Assembly (NCBI RefSeq): GCF_023016525.1
Contig: NZ_JALKCG010000010.1
Span: forward strand, 1-64,000
Direction: 5' to 3'
Source of the DNA: Ancylobacter koreensis
GTDB lineage: Bacteria > Pseudomonadota > Alphaproteobacteria > Rhizobiales > Xanthobacteraceae
DNA length: 64,000 nt
The translations under genes and the position numbers were made by a program. The notes below the pieces were generated by a model. It did no database searches. It saw only the letters and a program-made list of their open reading frames with translations, and was not told the origin of the DNA. Shown here in pieces: positions 1 through 8,183 of this stretch. The stretch's first letter is position 1, and the number at the start of each line of letters is the position of its first letter.

Positions 1-75
1 GCTCCGCACGCCCGAGAGGGAAAATCCAACCGTCAGGGCGAACTCACAGCTGGATAGAAGTTGGGGGCAACGTCA
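1..75. repeat. Possible right terminus of an IS3-family element
   Basis: Positions 63-75 read GGGGGCAACGTCA, whose reverse complement TGACGTTGCCCCC matches the right terminal inverted repeat of the complete IS at 4441-5631 over all 13 bases. The DNA inward of it (1-62) is not otherwise the same as that IS, so this would be a related but different copy whose body lies left of the window. No transposase reading frame is visible in the 75 bases available. Calling this an IS end is inference from the shared terminus. Confidence 0.45.
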
Positions 76-112
76 CCGCCAACTGCATCGCAGCAGCCGT
101 CATTCTTCTAAA

Positions 113-1342
113 TTAAGCCGCTTCGCTGTCCCGGAAGATTGCTCCACGGCCCAACCCGGTGCCCGGATGAGCGGAGTCACTATCCACGAGATGAAGGAAC
201 TTCTTGGCTACGGGGAGTCGCCGCGCTGGGCTGGGAATAGATCCTTGCACAGCAGGAATCAGTGTGGCGGGACGAAGCACGCCACGAACTCCGAAGAATT
301 GTGCGGCAACCTCGCGCGCTAATGTCTCGGCCAAGGCAGACGGCACGGCGTTGCCGACCATCTTCTGAATGTCGGCATGCCCGCATTCAAATCGCAACCC
401 ATCAGGGAACGTTTGGAGACGACAAAGCTCTTCGGCAGACAGTCTACGATTTTCCCAATGAAAAGGACCGGTTGCCGGTCCCGGCTGAGCTTGGATCGTC
501 CAAGACGGCTTATCCTTTGCAAGCTTCAAAAGGAAATTCCAATAGCGCCGACGCCATCCAAAGAGCGGGACGCCTCCGCCACGATCCGTATGCCACAGAT
601 AGTTGTGTCCCTCTGGGATCGATGGAAGTAAGTCAGCCCATTTGCCTTTGACTCGAAGGGACGCGTTGTCTTTTACAGGGGCGAGGTCCGCGAGTGCATC
701 CCATGTCGTCCGATGGGCCTCACCTCCAGCTAGGGCTTCCTCGCTATCGGGGCGGAAATGAGTTTGGGCAGGAAACTTGAATCGCTTCCCCTCGCTCGAC
801 CCGATGATGAACACCCTCTCACGCAATTGCGGGACACCATAATCGGCAGAATTGAGAGCACGGAACTCCAAGGCATAGTTGGTTCCGAGATCACGATTGA
901 TCTCCTCGACGCCAGCCTTCAAAGCTTCAATGCCCTCACTCTTACCCCGATAGGCAAGGCCGGGAACGTTCTCCAATAGGAACGCCTTAGGGCGTGTATC
1001 GCGAAGCACCCGAAGATATTCGGTCAAGGTATCTGCTCGGGGATCGGAAAGTCGCCGAGAGTCGCCACGCGCCCAATATCCGGATTTGCTGAACGGCTGG
1101 CAGGGCGGTCCTCCAATTAGGATATCAGCCTCGCCAGGCTCCAATCGAGCCGTCTTTAATATCAGTTCGGAGGAGATTTCACCTATTGGTCCTTCCAATA
1201 CCGGCCAATCACGGTTCAGACGAACCGTGGCGCAAGCGACGGGATCAAAATCGAGCGCAACACGCGTCTCATAGCCTGCAGCTTCGAATCCAAAGTCGAG
1301 CCCTCCGATGCCAGTGAACAAGGAAATTGCTTTGAGTTTCAC
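113..1342 (-). CDS. DNA (cytosine-5-)-methyltransferase of a type II restriction-modification system
   Basis: The 409-residue product shows the ordered C5-methyltransferase motifs: motif I SLFTGIGGLDFGF near residues 7-19 (AdoMet binding), motif IV GGPPCQPFS with the catalytic Cys near residue 81, motif VI ENV near 124, motif VIII QLRERVF near 172, and motifs IX and X (LQTFPDG, MVGNAVP) at the C-terminus. It should methylate cytosine in a short recognition site and protect host DNA from the neighbouring nuclease. I chose the GTG at 1342 because GTGAGG lies just upstream and the preceding gene stops at 1350; the reading frame stays open to 1423. Base composition is lower in GC than the surrounding genome (29 of 60 bases at 841-900), which suggests acquired DNA. 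The recognition sequence cannot be read from the sequence. Confidence 0.93.
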   Translation of the reverse strand: MKLKAISLFTGIGGLDFGFEAAGYETRVALDFDPVACATVRLNRDWPVLEGPIGEISSELILKTARLEPGEADILIGGPPCQPFSKSGYWARGDSRRLSDPRADTLTEYLRVLRDTRPKAFLLENVPGLAYRGKSEGIEALKAGVEEINRDLGTNYALEFRALNSADYGVPQLRERVFIIGSSEGKRFKFPAQTHFRPDSEEALAGGEAHRTTWDALADLAPVKDNASLRVKGKWADLLPSIPEGHNYLWHTDRGGGVPLFGWRRRYWNFLLKLAKDKPSWTIQAQPGPATGPFHWENRRLSAEELCRLQTFPDGLRFECGHADIQKMVGNAVPSALAETLAREVAAQFFGVRGVLRPATLIPAVQGSIPSPARRLPVAKKFLHLVDSDSAHPGTGLGRGAIFRDSEAA

Positions 1343-1349
1343 AGACACC

Positions 1350-2564
1350 TCACGCCGCCCTTGCATAGTACATATCAAACACATTTCCAGCGTTCGCTGA
1401 GAAAGTCGGCTCGGCGACACCAATCATGTTGGCCAATCTGCCATCGCAGGTCTTGTGCGGCTCCAAGTCAGAGGTAAGTGCAAACCGGAACTCCCAGTTT
1501 TCCGTCACGGCGTGAAGGCAAGCAGCGAGAACTGGAAAATCCTGTGGCCGATAGTAGCGAGAACAAGGGTCTCCCTTCGACGCCCGTGTCTTCTGGAAAT
1601 CGACCTTCGGTCTGCCGTCAGCGTAGGTGGTGCGCAGCGTGTTCTTGCACTCGATCAAAATTGGGGCTCCGCCCTTCCATCTGAGCGACAGGTCGGGCTT
1701 ACCGTCCGCCTCCAATCGAATACACTCGGATACACCGTCTAGACTCTGGAGTGCGTCAAAAAGGTGCCGCTCGGCAACCCAACCCCGCACCGCCATCTTC
1801 AACCGGCTCGCACCCTCGATGAGGTCGAAGAGGGCTTCAGGTGCGATCCCAAATTCTTTCAGGACAGCGTGCGACACCGCCTTCGGGTTCGGTTTCAGCT
1901 CCTTTAGCTTGTCGGCTACGAGGTGACGTTCGCCGGGGTCCAATCCACGAGCGATCCGCTCCAGCGCAACAAGGTCAAGTAGTCGATCTTGCTTGCCACC
2001 GACGAGCACTTCGGTGCGGAAATCTTCAAGATCAGCGGTAGGGCGATCCTTGGATTTGCCCGGTCGCCGATCGCGTTCCCACACGGCCCATCCATCACTT
2101 TGAATGAGGTCGACATGGTCGCGCTTGAACTCGATTGAGCGCGACATAGGGGCTGGCGTGTTCATCAACGGGTCGGCCGCGACGAACACACCCTGGGCGG
2201 TATCGATACCGAGGAACAGCGTTGTAACCAGGTTCTGAGGGTCGACCGCGACCTCCAAAATACCCTTCAGGTTGCCGCCATACTTGATCTGGAATCGGTG
2301 TTCGTCAGAAGGGCGATTCTTTATGTGGTTAGAGTTAGCGAAGAATGCATAAACGAGCACGCCCTGGCGCTCACCGGACGGCGTATCGAATACGATGTAG
2401 AATGGAGCCCGGTTGGGTTCACTTGCGTGAACGATGCGACAGTCCCGCATTTCCAGCGCCCGCAGCAGGAAGGCAAGTAGCGGCTCTTTATCGGAGCGGC
2501 TTACCGCGTAGCTTTTCCACTCCAAAGCGGAGAGGATGTTCTTATGGGCATCAAACGGGTTCAT
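1350..2564 (-). CDS. Putative type II restriction endonuclease (PD-(D/E)XK fold)
   Basis: This 404-residue protein lies immediately upstream of the C5-methyltransferase on the same strand and has a vsr gene on its other side, the usual arrangement of a type II system. Near its C-terminus it contains D291 followed by 13 residues and then E305-C-K307, in a beta-strand-like context (ILIECKN). That is the D-X(n)-EXK metal and catalytic signature of PD-(D/E)XK nucleases. I do not recognise the N-terminal two thirds and cannot name the specificity. Its GC content is low, like the methyltransferase. Function as the cognate nuclease is inferred from neighbours plus the motif; another PD-(D/E)XK DNA-processing role is possible. 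Confidence 0.72.
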   Translation of the reverse strand: MNPFDAHKNILSALEWKSYAVSRSDKEPLLAFLLRALEMRDCRIVHASEPNRAPFYIVFDTPSGERQGVLVYAFFANSNHIKNRPSDEHRFQIKYGGNLKGILEVAVDPQNLVTTLFLGIDTAQGVFVAADPLMNTPAPMSRSIEFKRDHVDLIQSDGWAVWERDRRPGKSKDRPTADLEDFRTEVLVGGKQDRLLDLVALERIARGLDPGERHLVADKLKELKPNPKAVSHAVLKEFGIAPEALFDLIEGASRLKMAVRGWVAERHLFDALQSLDGVSECIRLEADGKPDLSLRWKGGAPILIECKNTLRTTYADGRPKVDFQKTRASKGDPCSRYYRPQDFPVLAACLHAVTENWEFRFALTSDLEPHKTCDGRLANMIGVAEPTFSANAGNVFDMYYARAA

Positions 2565-2772
2565 TCGGCGACATTAGCGATCTGGCGACGATTCGAGAAT
2601 CACCGCCTTATGGCTCCCCCACTTTATTGCGATTCGGAACCCTAATGGGATTGTATGAACGAAACAAGAACAAACGCAGGCGAGATGGGAGGGGGAATGG
2701 GCAATTGGTTTCACAGGTGAGGCAAGCTGGAGCGGGTGCGTACATGATCATTGCACCAGACTGGTGCCTGTC

Positions 2773-3213
2773 TCAATCTCGAACAGGAGAAGGCTCGAGA
2801 AACTCTCTCAGTCGCTGCGCCAAAGCATCACGATCATTGATCTCACATTCCCAGATCACCAGCACATCCCAGCCTAGCTCTCGAAGCGAGACATTGATCT
2901 TCCTATCTCGTTCCACGTTACGCGTCAGTTTAGGCAGCCAATAATCGGTTCTAATCTGGGGCTTGTTTGCGAGGCGGCAGGCATCATGCTGGTGCCAAAA
3001 ACACCCGTGAACGAAGATCACCTTCCGGCGGCCGGGGAACACAATGTCAGGGGTGCCGGGCAGATCTCGACGATTGATTCGAAATCTGTATCCGAGCATG
3101 TGCGCGAGTCGGCGAACCTGCATCTCCGGCTTGCTGCCAGTTTTGCGGATGCGTGACATCCGGCGACGGATGGCCTCGGGAACATCAGGAAAGGGCATGG
3201 GGCGCGGCGACAT
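2773..3213 (-). CDS. vsr: Vsr very-short-patch-repair endonuclease
   Basis: Vsr nicks DNA 5' of the T in T:G mismatches that arise when 5-methylcytosine deaminates, so the methylated site is restored. The 146-residue product has the family hallmarks: MSRIRKTGSKPEM near the N-terminus, GTPDIVF with the catalytic Asp, FVHGCFWHQHDAC with the metal-binding and mismatch-intercalating region, and W-(D/E)VLVIWECE near the C-terminus. Length fits the family (about 135-150). The ATG at 3213 is preferred, with CGAGGC just upstream; the frame is open to 3300. It lies 208 bp upstream of the endonuclease gene and matches the C5-methyltransferase functionally. Confidence 0.93.
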   Translation of the reverse strand: MSPRPMPFPDVPEAIRRRMSRIRKTGSKPEMQVRRLAHMLGYRFRINRRDLPGTPDIVFPGRRKVIFVHGCFWHQHDACRLANKPQIRTDYWLPKLTRNVERDRKINVSLRELGWDVLVIWECEINDRDALAQRLREFLEPSPVRD

Positions 3214-3884
3214 GCCTCGAGCCTGAAGGTTCGGTTCCACCGGCGGCAGCTTTTGCCTTCTCCCAGAGGTCGTACATGGCGCCGATCGCGGCGGAAGCAA
3301 TCGTCAAGCTCGTATTTGCCGTCGTTGCGGTATTCGACACGGCTGCTAAGCCGAGCGCACCACTCTGCTGCGGCTTACTCCGGAGCGTGAGGGATGCGAA
3401 CGTGGATGAAACGCACGTTCCGCGCTGACATGTTTTGCCGTGCATTCCGGCGCCCCTTGACTTCGAAACTTCGCCCAAGCCCATTCCTTGGCACTTTCTA
3501 AACCGCCACAATTTCAATAACATAGGTGTTCGCGGTTTCACTTTGGTCGGCGCGCCAGGCTTTTTCTATTTTCATGTCTGCATGTTGCTGATCGCATTGA
3601 TTCAGCGACCCAAGAACGGACATGCACGCCGGGCTGCTGCCTGCCTTCGACCCGAGCCGCGTTCGATTAACTTCCTTTCCTCCGGCGCTTCCGCCTCGGC
3701 AGTCCCGCCCGAGCCCCGCTTGCCGGTTGCCAGCACGCCTCAATCGCAACGTATTGGTACGGTAGTCATTCGGGCGTCGCAGCTGCGGCCTAAGCCCCAT
3801 CCCATGATGCCGGGCTCTTCTCACTCACACATGGACGCACCAGCGTCAGCCGCCGACCACGGGTCGAAGCGGCCAAGAGGATAT
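3214..3884. other. Intergenic region upstream of vsr, no convincing gene
   Basis: Several overlapping open frames exist on both strands, but none has a recognisable domain, a good ribosome binding site and coding-like composition together. A 118-codon minus-strand frame (3185-3541) overlaps the vsr start and reads as low-complexity sequence. A 191-codon plus-strand frame (3435-4010) has only a plausible C-terminus, listed separately. The stretch probably carries the promoter of the vsr-nuclease-methyltransferase genes and the junction between island and host DNA. Confidence 0.5.
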
Positions 3885-4010
3885 ATGCGTAACCACAAGC
3901 TCACCCCGCTCGCGCCTTCCATCGTCCGCTCCAGCCCTGATTGGAAACCCGAACCCTGCGGCCTCACGCGCGAACAGATCCGCGCCATCGTCATCGAGCA
4001 GATCGGCTGA
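3885..4010 (+). CDS. Small hypothetical protein, 41 residues
   Basis: An ATG at 3885 is preceded by a good ribosome binding site (AAGAGGA, five bases upstream) and opens a 41-residue frame ending in a helical-looking stretch, LTREQIRAIVIEQIG. The first half is rich in Pro and Ser. No domain is recognised and no partner is suggested by the neighbours. It stands between the restriction island and the IS-disrupted regulator. The longer in-frame extension to 3435 lacks coding character, so I prefer the short form. It could still be a chance frame. Confidence 0.4.
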   Translation: MRNHKLTPLAPSIVRSSPDWKPEPCGLTREQIRAIVIEQIG

Positions 4011-4034
4011 TTCACCACTTCGGGAGGGTGCTCC

Positions 4035-4440
4035 CTACGCGCCCCGATCGCGGTCGGGTTGCCCCGTCCCGCTCGCGGCGCGGCGGAAGTCCGTCGGTGC
4101 CATGTCGGCCCATCTCCTGAACGCGTGGTCGAAGGCGCTGTTCGCGGAATAGGAGAGCGCCTCCGCGATCCGTCCGACCGGCAGACGCGTCAGGGTCAGC
4201 AGTTCGCGGGCGATGGCGAAGCGTACCTCGTCCTTGATCGCCTCGAAGCTGGTGCCAGAGCGCGCGAGGTGCCGGGCCAGGGTGCGCGGCCCCATGCCCA
4301 TCTCCCGCGCCACCGCCTCGCGGTCGGCCTCGCCCGTCATCAGGCGTGGCCGCAGCAGGTGACGGACCTGCGCGGCGACGTCGTTGAGATCGCCGCTCAG
4401 CGTCGACTGGATCGCCGCGCGCAGCCGCTGGTGGCGCCCG
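4035..4440 (-). pseudogene. AraC-family regulator, 3' fragment (HTH domain) cut off by an IS
   Basis: This fragment encodes the C-terminal AraC-type double helix-turn-helix domain: REMGMGPRTLARHLARSGTSF for the first HTH and GRIAEALSYSANSAFDHAFRRW for the second. The frame continues upstream into the IS boundary at 4440/4441 as GRHQRLRAAIQSTL. Removing the IS and one CCCG copy joins it in frame to the N-terminal fragment at 5632-6258, giving a protein of about 342 residues, normal for this family. An internal ATG at 4340 could in principle start a free DNA-binding domain. Confidence 0.92.
4437..4440. repeat. IS target-site duplication, left copy
   Basis: CCCG directly abuts the left inverted repeat of the IS and is repeated immediately after the right end at 5632-5635. 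A 4-bp duplication is typical of the IS407 subgroup of IS3 elements and indicates a single, fairly recent insertion. Confidence 0.85.
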
Positions 4441-4466
4441 TGACGTTGCCCCTTGTTTGCCCTCGT

Positions 4467-5318
4467 TCATAACTGGACTCTGTTCTCGCTGTGGTCCGTT
4501 CTGGATCGGGTTGCAAACTCGTTCGGGGTGAGGCCGCCAAGGCTCGTATGCGGCCTGTGGGCGTTGTAGTCCGTTCTCCATTCCTCGATCAGCCGGCGAG
4601 CGCTCGGCAGGTTTCGGAACATGTGCTCGTTCAGGCATTCGTCCCGGAAGCGGCCGTTCAGGCTCTCGACGAAGCCGTTTTGCATGGGCTTGCCTGGTGC
4701 GATGTAGTGCCACTCGACCCGGCTGTCTTCCTGCCATTGCAGGATCGCGCGCGAGGTCAGTTCGGTGCCGTTGTCGCTGACCACCATGAGCGGCCGGCCG
4801 CGAAGGGCGATGAGTGCATCGAGCTCCCGGACAACGCGCTGGCCGGAGAGCGAAATATCGACGACGAGCGCCAGGCACTCTCGCGTAAAGTCGTCGACGA
4901 TGACCAGGACGCGGAAGCGGCGGCCATCGACGAGCTGGTCCGCGATAAAGTCGAGGCTCCAGCGCTGGTTCGGCCCCTGTGGCATGGTCATCGGCGCCCG
5001 TGTCCCGAGCGCGCGCTTGCGCCCGCCACGCCGGTGCACCGTTAGCCGCTCCTCCCGATAGAGCCGGAACAGCTTCTTGTGGTTCAGCGCGATGCCGTCC
5101 CGCCGCAGCAGGATGTGCAGGCGCCGATAGCCGAACCGCCGACGCTGACCGGCCTTCAGCCGCTCCCGGATCTCCACGTCGTCGGACCGCCGCGAGGCAT
5201 AGCGATAGGTCTTCGGGTCGAGCCCGATCAGACCGCAGGCCCGACGCTGCGAATAGCTCTTCTCTTCGATCGCCCAGTTCACGAACGCTCTCCGCGATCC
5301 GGGCTTCAGAAGTTTTTT
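4467..5318 (-). CDS. IS3-family transposase OrfB (catalytic domain, made by -1 frameshift)
   Basis: This is the DDE/rve integrase part of the IS transposase. It shows an HTH_21-like N-terminal segment ([18 protein letters not shown]), then the catalytic acidic residues in [11 protein letters not shown] (first D), [11 protein letters not shown] (second D) and [13 protein letters not shown] (E), followed by the usual [15 protein letters not shown] tail. There is no start codon of its own near the beginning. The -1 frame is entered at the A AAA AAC site (5312-5318), so translation as OrfAB is expected. The frame is also open further upstream, but that part is a shadow of orfA. Confidence 0.93.
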   Translation of the reverse strand, partial: KKLLKPGSRRAFVNWAIEEKSYSQRRACGLIGLDPKTYRYASRRSDDVEIRERLKAGQRRRFGYRRLHILLRRDGIALNHKKLFRLYREERLTVHRRGGRKRALGTRAPMTMPQGPNQRWSLDFIADQLVDGRRFRVLVIVDDFTRECLALVVDISLSGQRVVRELDALIALRGRPLMVVSDNGTELTSRAILQWQEDSRVEWHYIAPGKPMQNGFVESLNGRFRDECLNEHMFRNLPSARRLIEEWRTDYNAHRPHTSLGGLTPNEFATRSRTDHSENRVQL

Positions 5319-5572
5319 CCGAGTGCCTCGCGCAGCGTCGCGACGTCCAGCATCGACTCGGCCAGAAGCTTCTTGAGCTTGCGGTTCTCGTCGTCGAGCG
5401 CCTTCAGCCGGCGCGCGTCCGACACATCCATCCCGCCGTAGCGATTGCGCCAGTTGTAGAAGGTCGCGTCGCTGATCCCGTGCTTGCGGAAGATATCCGC
5501 CACCGCAATCCCCGCCTGATGCTCCTTCAGCACCGCAATGATCTGCTCTTCGCTGAACCGGCTCTTCTTCAT
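5306..5572 (-). CDS. IS3-family transposase OrfA (HTH and leucine zipper)
   Basis: The 88-residue product begins [18 protein letters not shown] and contains the HTH segment [22 protein letters not shown], followed by a heptad-rich stretch ([16 protein letters not shown]) that normally mediates multimerisation. This is the typical OrfA of IS407-type IS3 elements and binds the inverted repeats. The start at 5572 has AAGGAGACGGAG directly upstream. The frame ends at a TGA three codons past the slippery run, so most ribosomes should give OrfA and a fraction OrfAB. Confidence 0.95.
   Translation of the reverse strand: MKKSRFSEEQIIAVLKEHQAGIAVADIFRKHGISDATFYNWRNRYGGMDVSDARRLKALDDENRKLKKLLAESMLDVATLREALGKNF
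5312..5318 (-). other. Programmed -1 ribosomal frameshift site A AAA AAC
   Basis: On the minus strand the codons GGA AAA AAC contain the canonical X XXY YYZ heptamer A AAA AAC in the orfA phase. Slipping back one base gives the orfB frame (KKLLKPGS). This is the standard IS3-family mechanism for making the OrfAB transposase. Efficiency cannot be judged from sequence; I did not establish a stimulatory downstream structure. Confidence 0.85.
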
Positions 5573-5631
5573 CTCCGTCTCCTTCCGACGGAGTCCAATT
5601 CAAACCGAGGGCGCTTCAGGGGGCAACGTCA

Positions 5632-6258
5632 CCCGGCATGCGCGCCCGGCAGCGGGTGGTCCATGTCGCCCCCGGCGATGACGACGCCGGTATGCTCCTG
5701 ATCGAAGAGAATGGGCGCGCGCAGGATCTTGCGGTGATGCGCAAGTTGAGAGGGCCGCCCGGCCCCAATGAGAACATGCCGCGCCTGCACCTGCCCGCCC
5801 GTGAGCGAGCGCACGAGATTGACGCCCATCGCCGCGACCAGATCGTGGACCTGGCGGCCGCCGCTGGCGGCGTAAAGGCCGTAGCCGATGAGGCAGTCAT
5901 CACCGGACCGCTGGAGATAGACCACCGCGCCGCGCGAATAGCCGATCTGGACGCCGACATAGTCGCGGAAGGCGTCGCCGAGCGTCGGCGCGCTGGCCAT
6001 CATCTCGCCGACCTGGCCGAGGGCGCGGTGATCGCTGCGCCCGCCGACCAAAAGGCCGAGATGCGGGCAGCGGGCGACCACGGCGGAACGCTCCAGCAGG
6101 CCGATCAGCGCGGTGTAGGCGAGGCGCGCGTCGGGCTGCAGCGCGTCGGGCGCGATACCGGAGCCGGCGAACGCCGCCTCGGGGCTGACGCAAAGGTCCT
6201 TGAGCACCTCCGGCAAGCACGCGAGCGGACCCACCCTCTGGAGGGGAACATGATTCAA
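5632..6258 (-). pseudogene. AraC-family regulator, 5' fragment (sensor domain)
   Basis: The fragment starts at 6258 with MNHVPLQRVGPLACLPEVLKDL and encodes about 209 residues that resemble the N-terminal 'arabinose-binding' type domain of AraC regulators related to OruR and ArgR, with the GLLERSAVVARCPHLGLLVG and HHRKILRAPILFDQEH segments. It runs into the IS right end at 5631 after HPLPGAHAG. The DNA-binding half lies at 4035-4440 beyond the IS. The gene is divergent from the DUF1254 and outer-membrane protein genes, which it probably once controlled. The regulator should now be non-functional. Confidence 0.92.
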
Positions 6259-6663
6259 AATTACCGGTTCCTGTCCTGAAATAGCAAGCGGACATGACCT
6301 TCATAAGCTATGTCTCCGCTGGACGGCAAGATGTCCTGCCTCGCAGCGTCGCAGTCAGGAGTTTTCCGATCTGTCTTGTTGTCGCAGCGGAATTTAGATT
6401 TCGCGCGAACTTCGAGACTCGTCCGGCTCTACTTTCGAGTTGCATGTGTGCAAGCATTCGCCTTCATCCAACGTGCCGAGCCGCCGGGTTTGCGACACCC
6501 GGCCGACCGGAGCGCGCTGACGCACGTTTCCTCCAGGTGCACGCTGGCGGCCGATGCGTTCGTGCCATCGGCGAGCGACGCGCCCTTACCCTTTTTCTCG
6601 GCAAGCCGTCGCGCGCGAACCCGCGCCGGACGCGGAGCTGCATCACCCCCCACGGAGACTTCC
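6259..6663. other. Divergent intergenic region between the broken araC and the DUF1254 gene
   Basis: This 405-bp stretch lies between the start of the disrupted AraC gene and the start of the exported DUF1254 protein. The frame of the latter stays open through it, but the translated sequence (many Arg, Ser and Cys, no domain) does not look like protein, and the better start is at 6664. It should hold both divergent promoters and the former AraC sites; no clear operator could be picked out by eye. Confidence 0.5.
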
Positions 6664-8100
6664 ATGAACGTTTCGCGCCGCATGCTGCTGCTCGGCGGCA
6701 CCGCCTTCGGACTCGCGGTGGCCGGCCGGCCGCACGATGCCCTCGCCTGGGACGGCCCTCTCTTCGACGTCGTCGAGGGTGCTGAGGACTTCAAGGTCGC
6801 CTCGGACGCCTATGTCTTCGGCTACCCGCTCGTCACCATGGAATACACCCGCCGGGTGATGACCAATGTCGCCACCGCGGCAGGCACGCGCGCGCCGATG
6901 GGCACCATCATGAAGGCGCGCTCCTATCCCGACGCCTCGTTCCGCGACGTGACCGCGCCCAACGCCGACACGCTCTACACCACCGCCTTCTTCGACGTCG
7001 GCGACGAGCCGTGGGTGGTCAGCATCCCGGACATGAAGGGCCGCTACTTCCTGCTGCCCTTCCTCGACGGCTGGACCAATGTGTTCCAGGTGCCGGGCTC
7101 GCGCACCACGGGCACCGGCGCGCAGACCTTCCTCGTCACCGGCCCGGGCTGGAACGGCACGGTGCCGGCGGGCATGACGCAGCTCAAGTCGCCGACCAGC
7201 CTCGTCTGGATGCTGGGGCGCATCTACTGCACCGGCACGCCGGAGGATTACGCGGCCGTGCATGCGCTGCAAGACCAGTTCAAGCTGTTCCCGCTCAGTT
7301 CGCTCGGCAAGCCCTTCACGCCGCCGCCTGGCAAGGTGGATTCGACGATCGACATGAAGACGCCGGTGCGCGAGCAGGTGAACGCGCTCTCCACCGTCGA
7401 GTATTTCACGCTGCTCGCCGAACTGATGAAGCGCAATCCGCCCTCGCCCAAGGACGCGCCGGCCCTGGAGCGGTTCGCGTCCATCGGGCTCACGGCGGGC
7501 CAGAGCTTCGATGCCAAGGCCGTCGACGCGCGCTGGGACAAGCGCCTGCCGGCGCTCTCCTTCGACCGCATCATGCTGCACTTCAAGTTCAGCGACGGCG
7601 ACGTCAAGGACGTGAACGGCTGGGGCTACACCACCAAGACCGGCACCTATGGCACCGACTACCTCCAGCGCGCGCTCATCACCGCCATCGGCCTCGGCGC
7701 CAACCGGCCGCAGGACGCGGTCTACCCGACCTCGCTCAAGGACAAGGATGGCCGGGACTACAGCGGCGCGGACAAGTACGCGCTGCGCTTCGCTCCCGGC
7801 CAGCTGCCGCCGGTGAAGGGGTTCTGGTCGCTGACCATGTATGACGAGAACTATTTCTTCGTCGCCAACCCGATCAACCGCTACTCGATGAGCGTGCGGA
7901 CCAACCCGACCTTCGAGGCCGACGGTTCGCTGCTCATCTATGTGCAGAACGAGAACCCCGGCACGGCCAAGGAGGCCAACTGGCTGCCCGCGCCGAAGGG
8001 GCAGTTCTACCTCATGCTGCGCCTCTACTGGCCGGACGAGAACGATCCGTCGATTCTCGACGGTTCATGGGTCATTCCGGCCGTGACCAAGGGCGCCTGA
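6664..8100 (+). CDS. Exported DUF1254/DUF1214 domain protein
   Basis: The 478-residue product starts at the ATG at 6664, preceded by GGAGACTTCC. It carries a Tat-like signal (SRRMLLLGGTAFGLAVAG, then AHDALA-type cleavage), followed by an N-terminal DUF1254-like half (YVFGYPLVTMEYTRR, PNADTLYTTAFFD) and a C-terminal DUF1214-like half (GFWSLTMYDENYFFVANPINRYS, NWLPAPKGQFYLMLRLYWP). Such proteins are predicted periplasmic and their biochemical role is not established. It is followed by an outer-membrane barrel gene, probably co-transcribed, and was presumably regulated by the divergent AraC gene now broken by the IS. Confidence 0.9.
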   Translation: MNVSRRMLLLGGTAFGLAVAGRPHDALAWDGPLFDVVEGAEDFKVASDAYVFGYPLVTMEYTRRVMTNVATAAGTRAPMGTIMKARSYPDASFRDVTAPNADTLYTTAFFDVGDEPWVVSIPDMKGRYFLLPFLDGWTNVFQVPGSRTTGTGAQTFLVTGPGWNGTVPAGMTQLKSPTSLVWMLGRIYCTGTPEDYAAVHALQDQFKLFPLSSLGKPFTPPPGKVDSTIDMKTPVREQVNALSTVEYFTLLAELMKRNPPSPKDAPALERFASIGLTAGQSFDAKAVDARWDKRLPALSFDRIMLHFKFSDGDVKDVNGWGYTTKTGTYGTDYLQRALITAIGLGANRPQDAVYPTSLKDKDGRDYSGADKYALRFAPGQLPPVKGFWSLTMYDENYFFVANPINRYSMSVRTNPTFEADGSLLIYVQNENPGTAKEANWLPAPKGQFYLMLRLYWPDENDPSILDGSWVIPAVTKGA

Positions 8101-8123
8101 CGGCACCCACCGTTTTCATCCAC

Positions 8124-8151
8124 GCGATGCCGGCCGCCCGGCCGGCATCGC
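8124..8151. terminator. GC-rich hairpin between the DUF1254 and barrel genes
   Basis: A perfect 12-bp stem (GCGATGCCGGCC and its complement) closes a 4-base loop just after the DUF1254 stop codon. No T-run follows, so it may attenuate transcription or protect the upstream mRNA 3' end rather than fully terminate, since the next gene begins 32 bp later. Confidence 0.5.
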
Positions 8152-8183
8152 ATCAGTTCTTCGGCCGAGCGGAGATCGCCGCC

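Larger units (their letters stand above)
4441..5631 (-). mobile_element. Complete IS3-family insertion sequence (IS407-type)
   Basis: The 1191-bp element is bounded by imperfect inverted repeats that begin with an identical TGACGTTGCCCC; further inward both ends share GCCCTCG and TGGACTC. It is flanked by CCCG direct repeats (4437-4440 and 5632-5635). Inside are orfA and orfB in the -1 relation typical of IS3 transposases, with a canonical slippery site. Both frames and both ends look intact, so it may still be mobile. It interrupts an AraC-family gene. Confidence 0.95.

Noticed and set aside
3185-3541. 118-codon minus-strand frame upstream of vsr
   Set aside because: It overlaps the vsr start in another frame, has low-complexity sequence, no domain and no good start site.
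4467-5603. Long 378-codon frame read as a single transposase
   Set aside because: Its first 95 codons are an out-of-frame shadow of orfA; the real product begins at the frameshift near 5318.
6310-6663. Upstream extension of the DUF1254 frame by 118 codons
   Set aside because: The extension is Arg/Ser/Cys-rich without a signal peptide, whereas the ATG at 6664 gives a ribosome site and a Tat-like signal at once.
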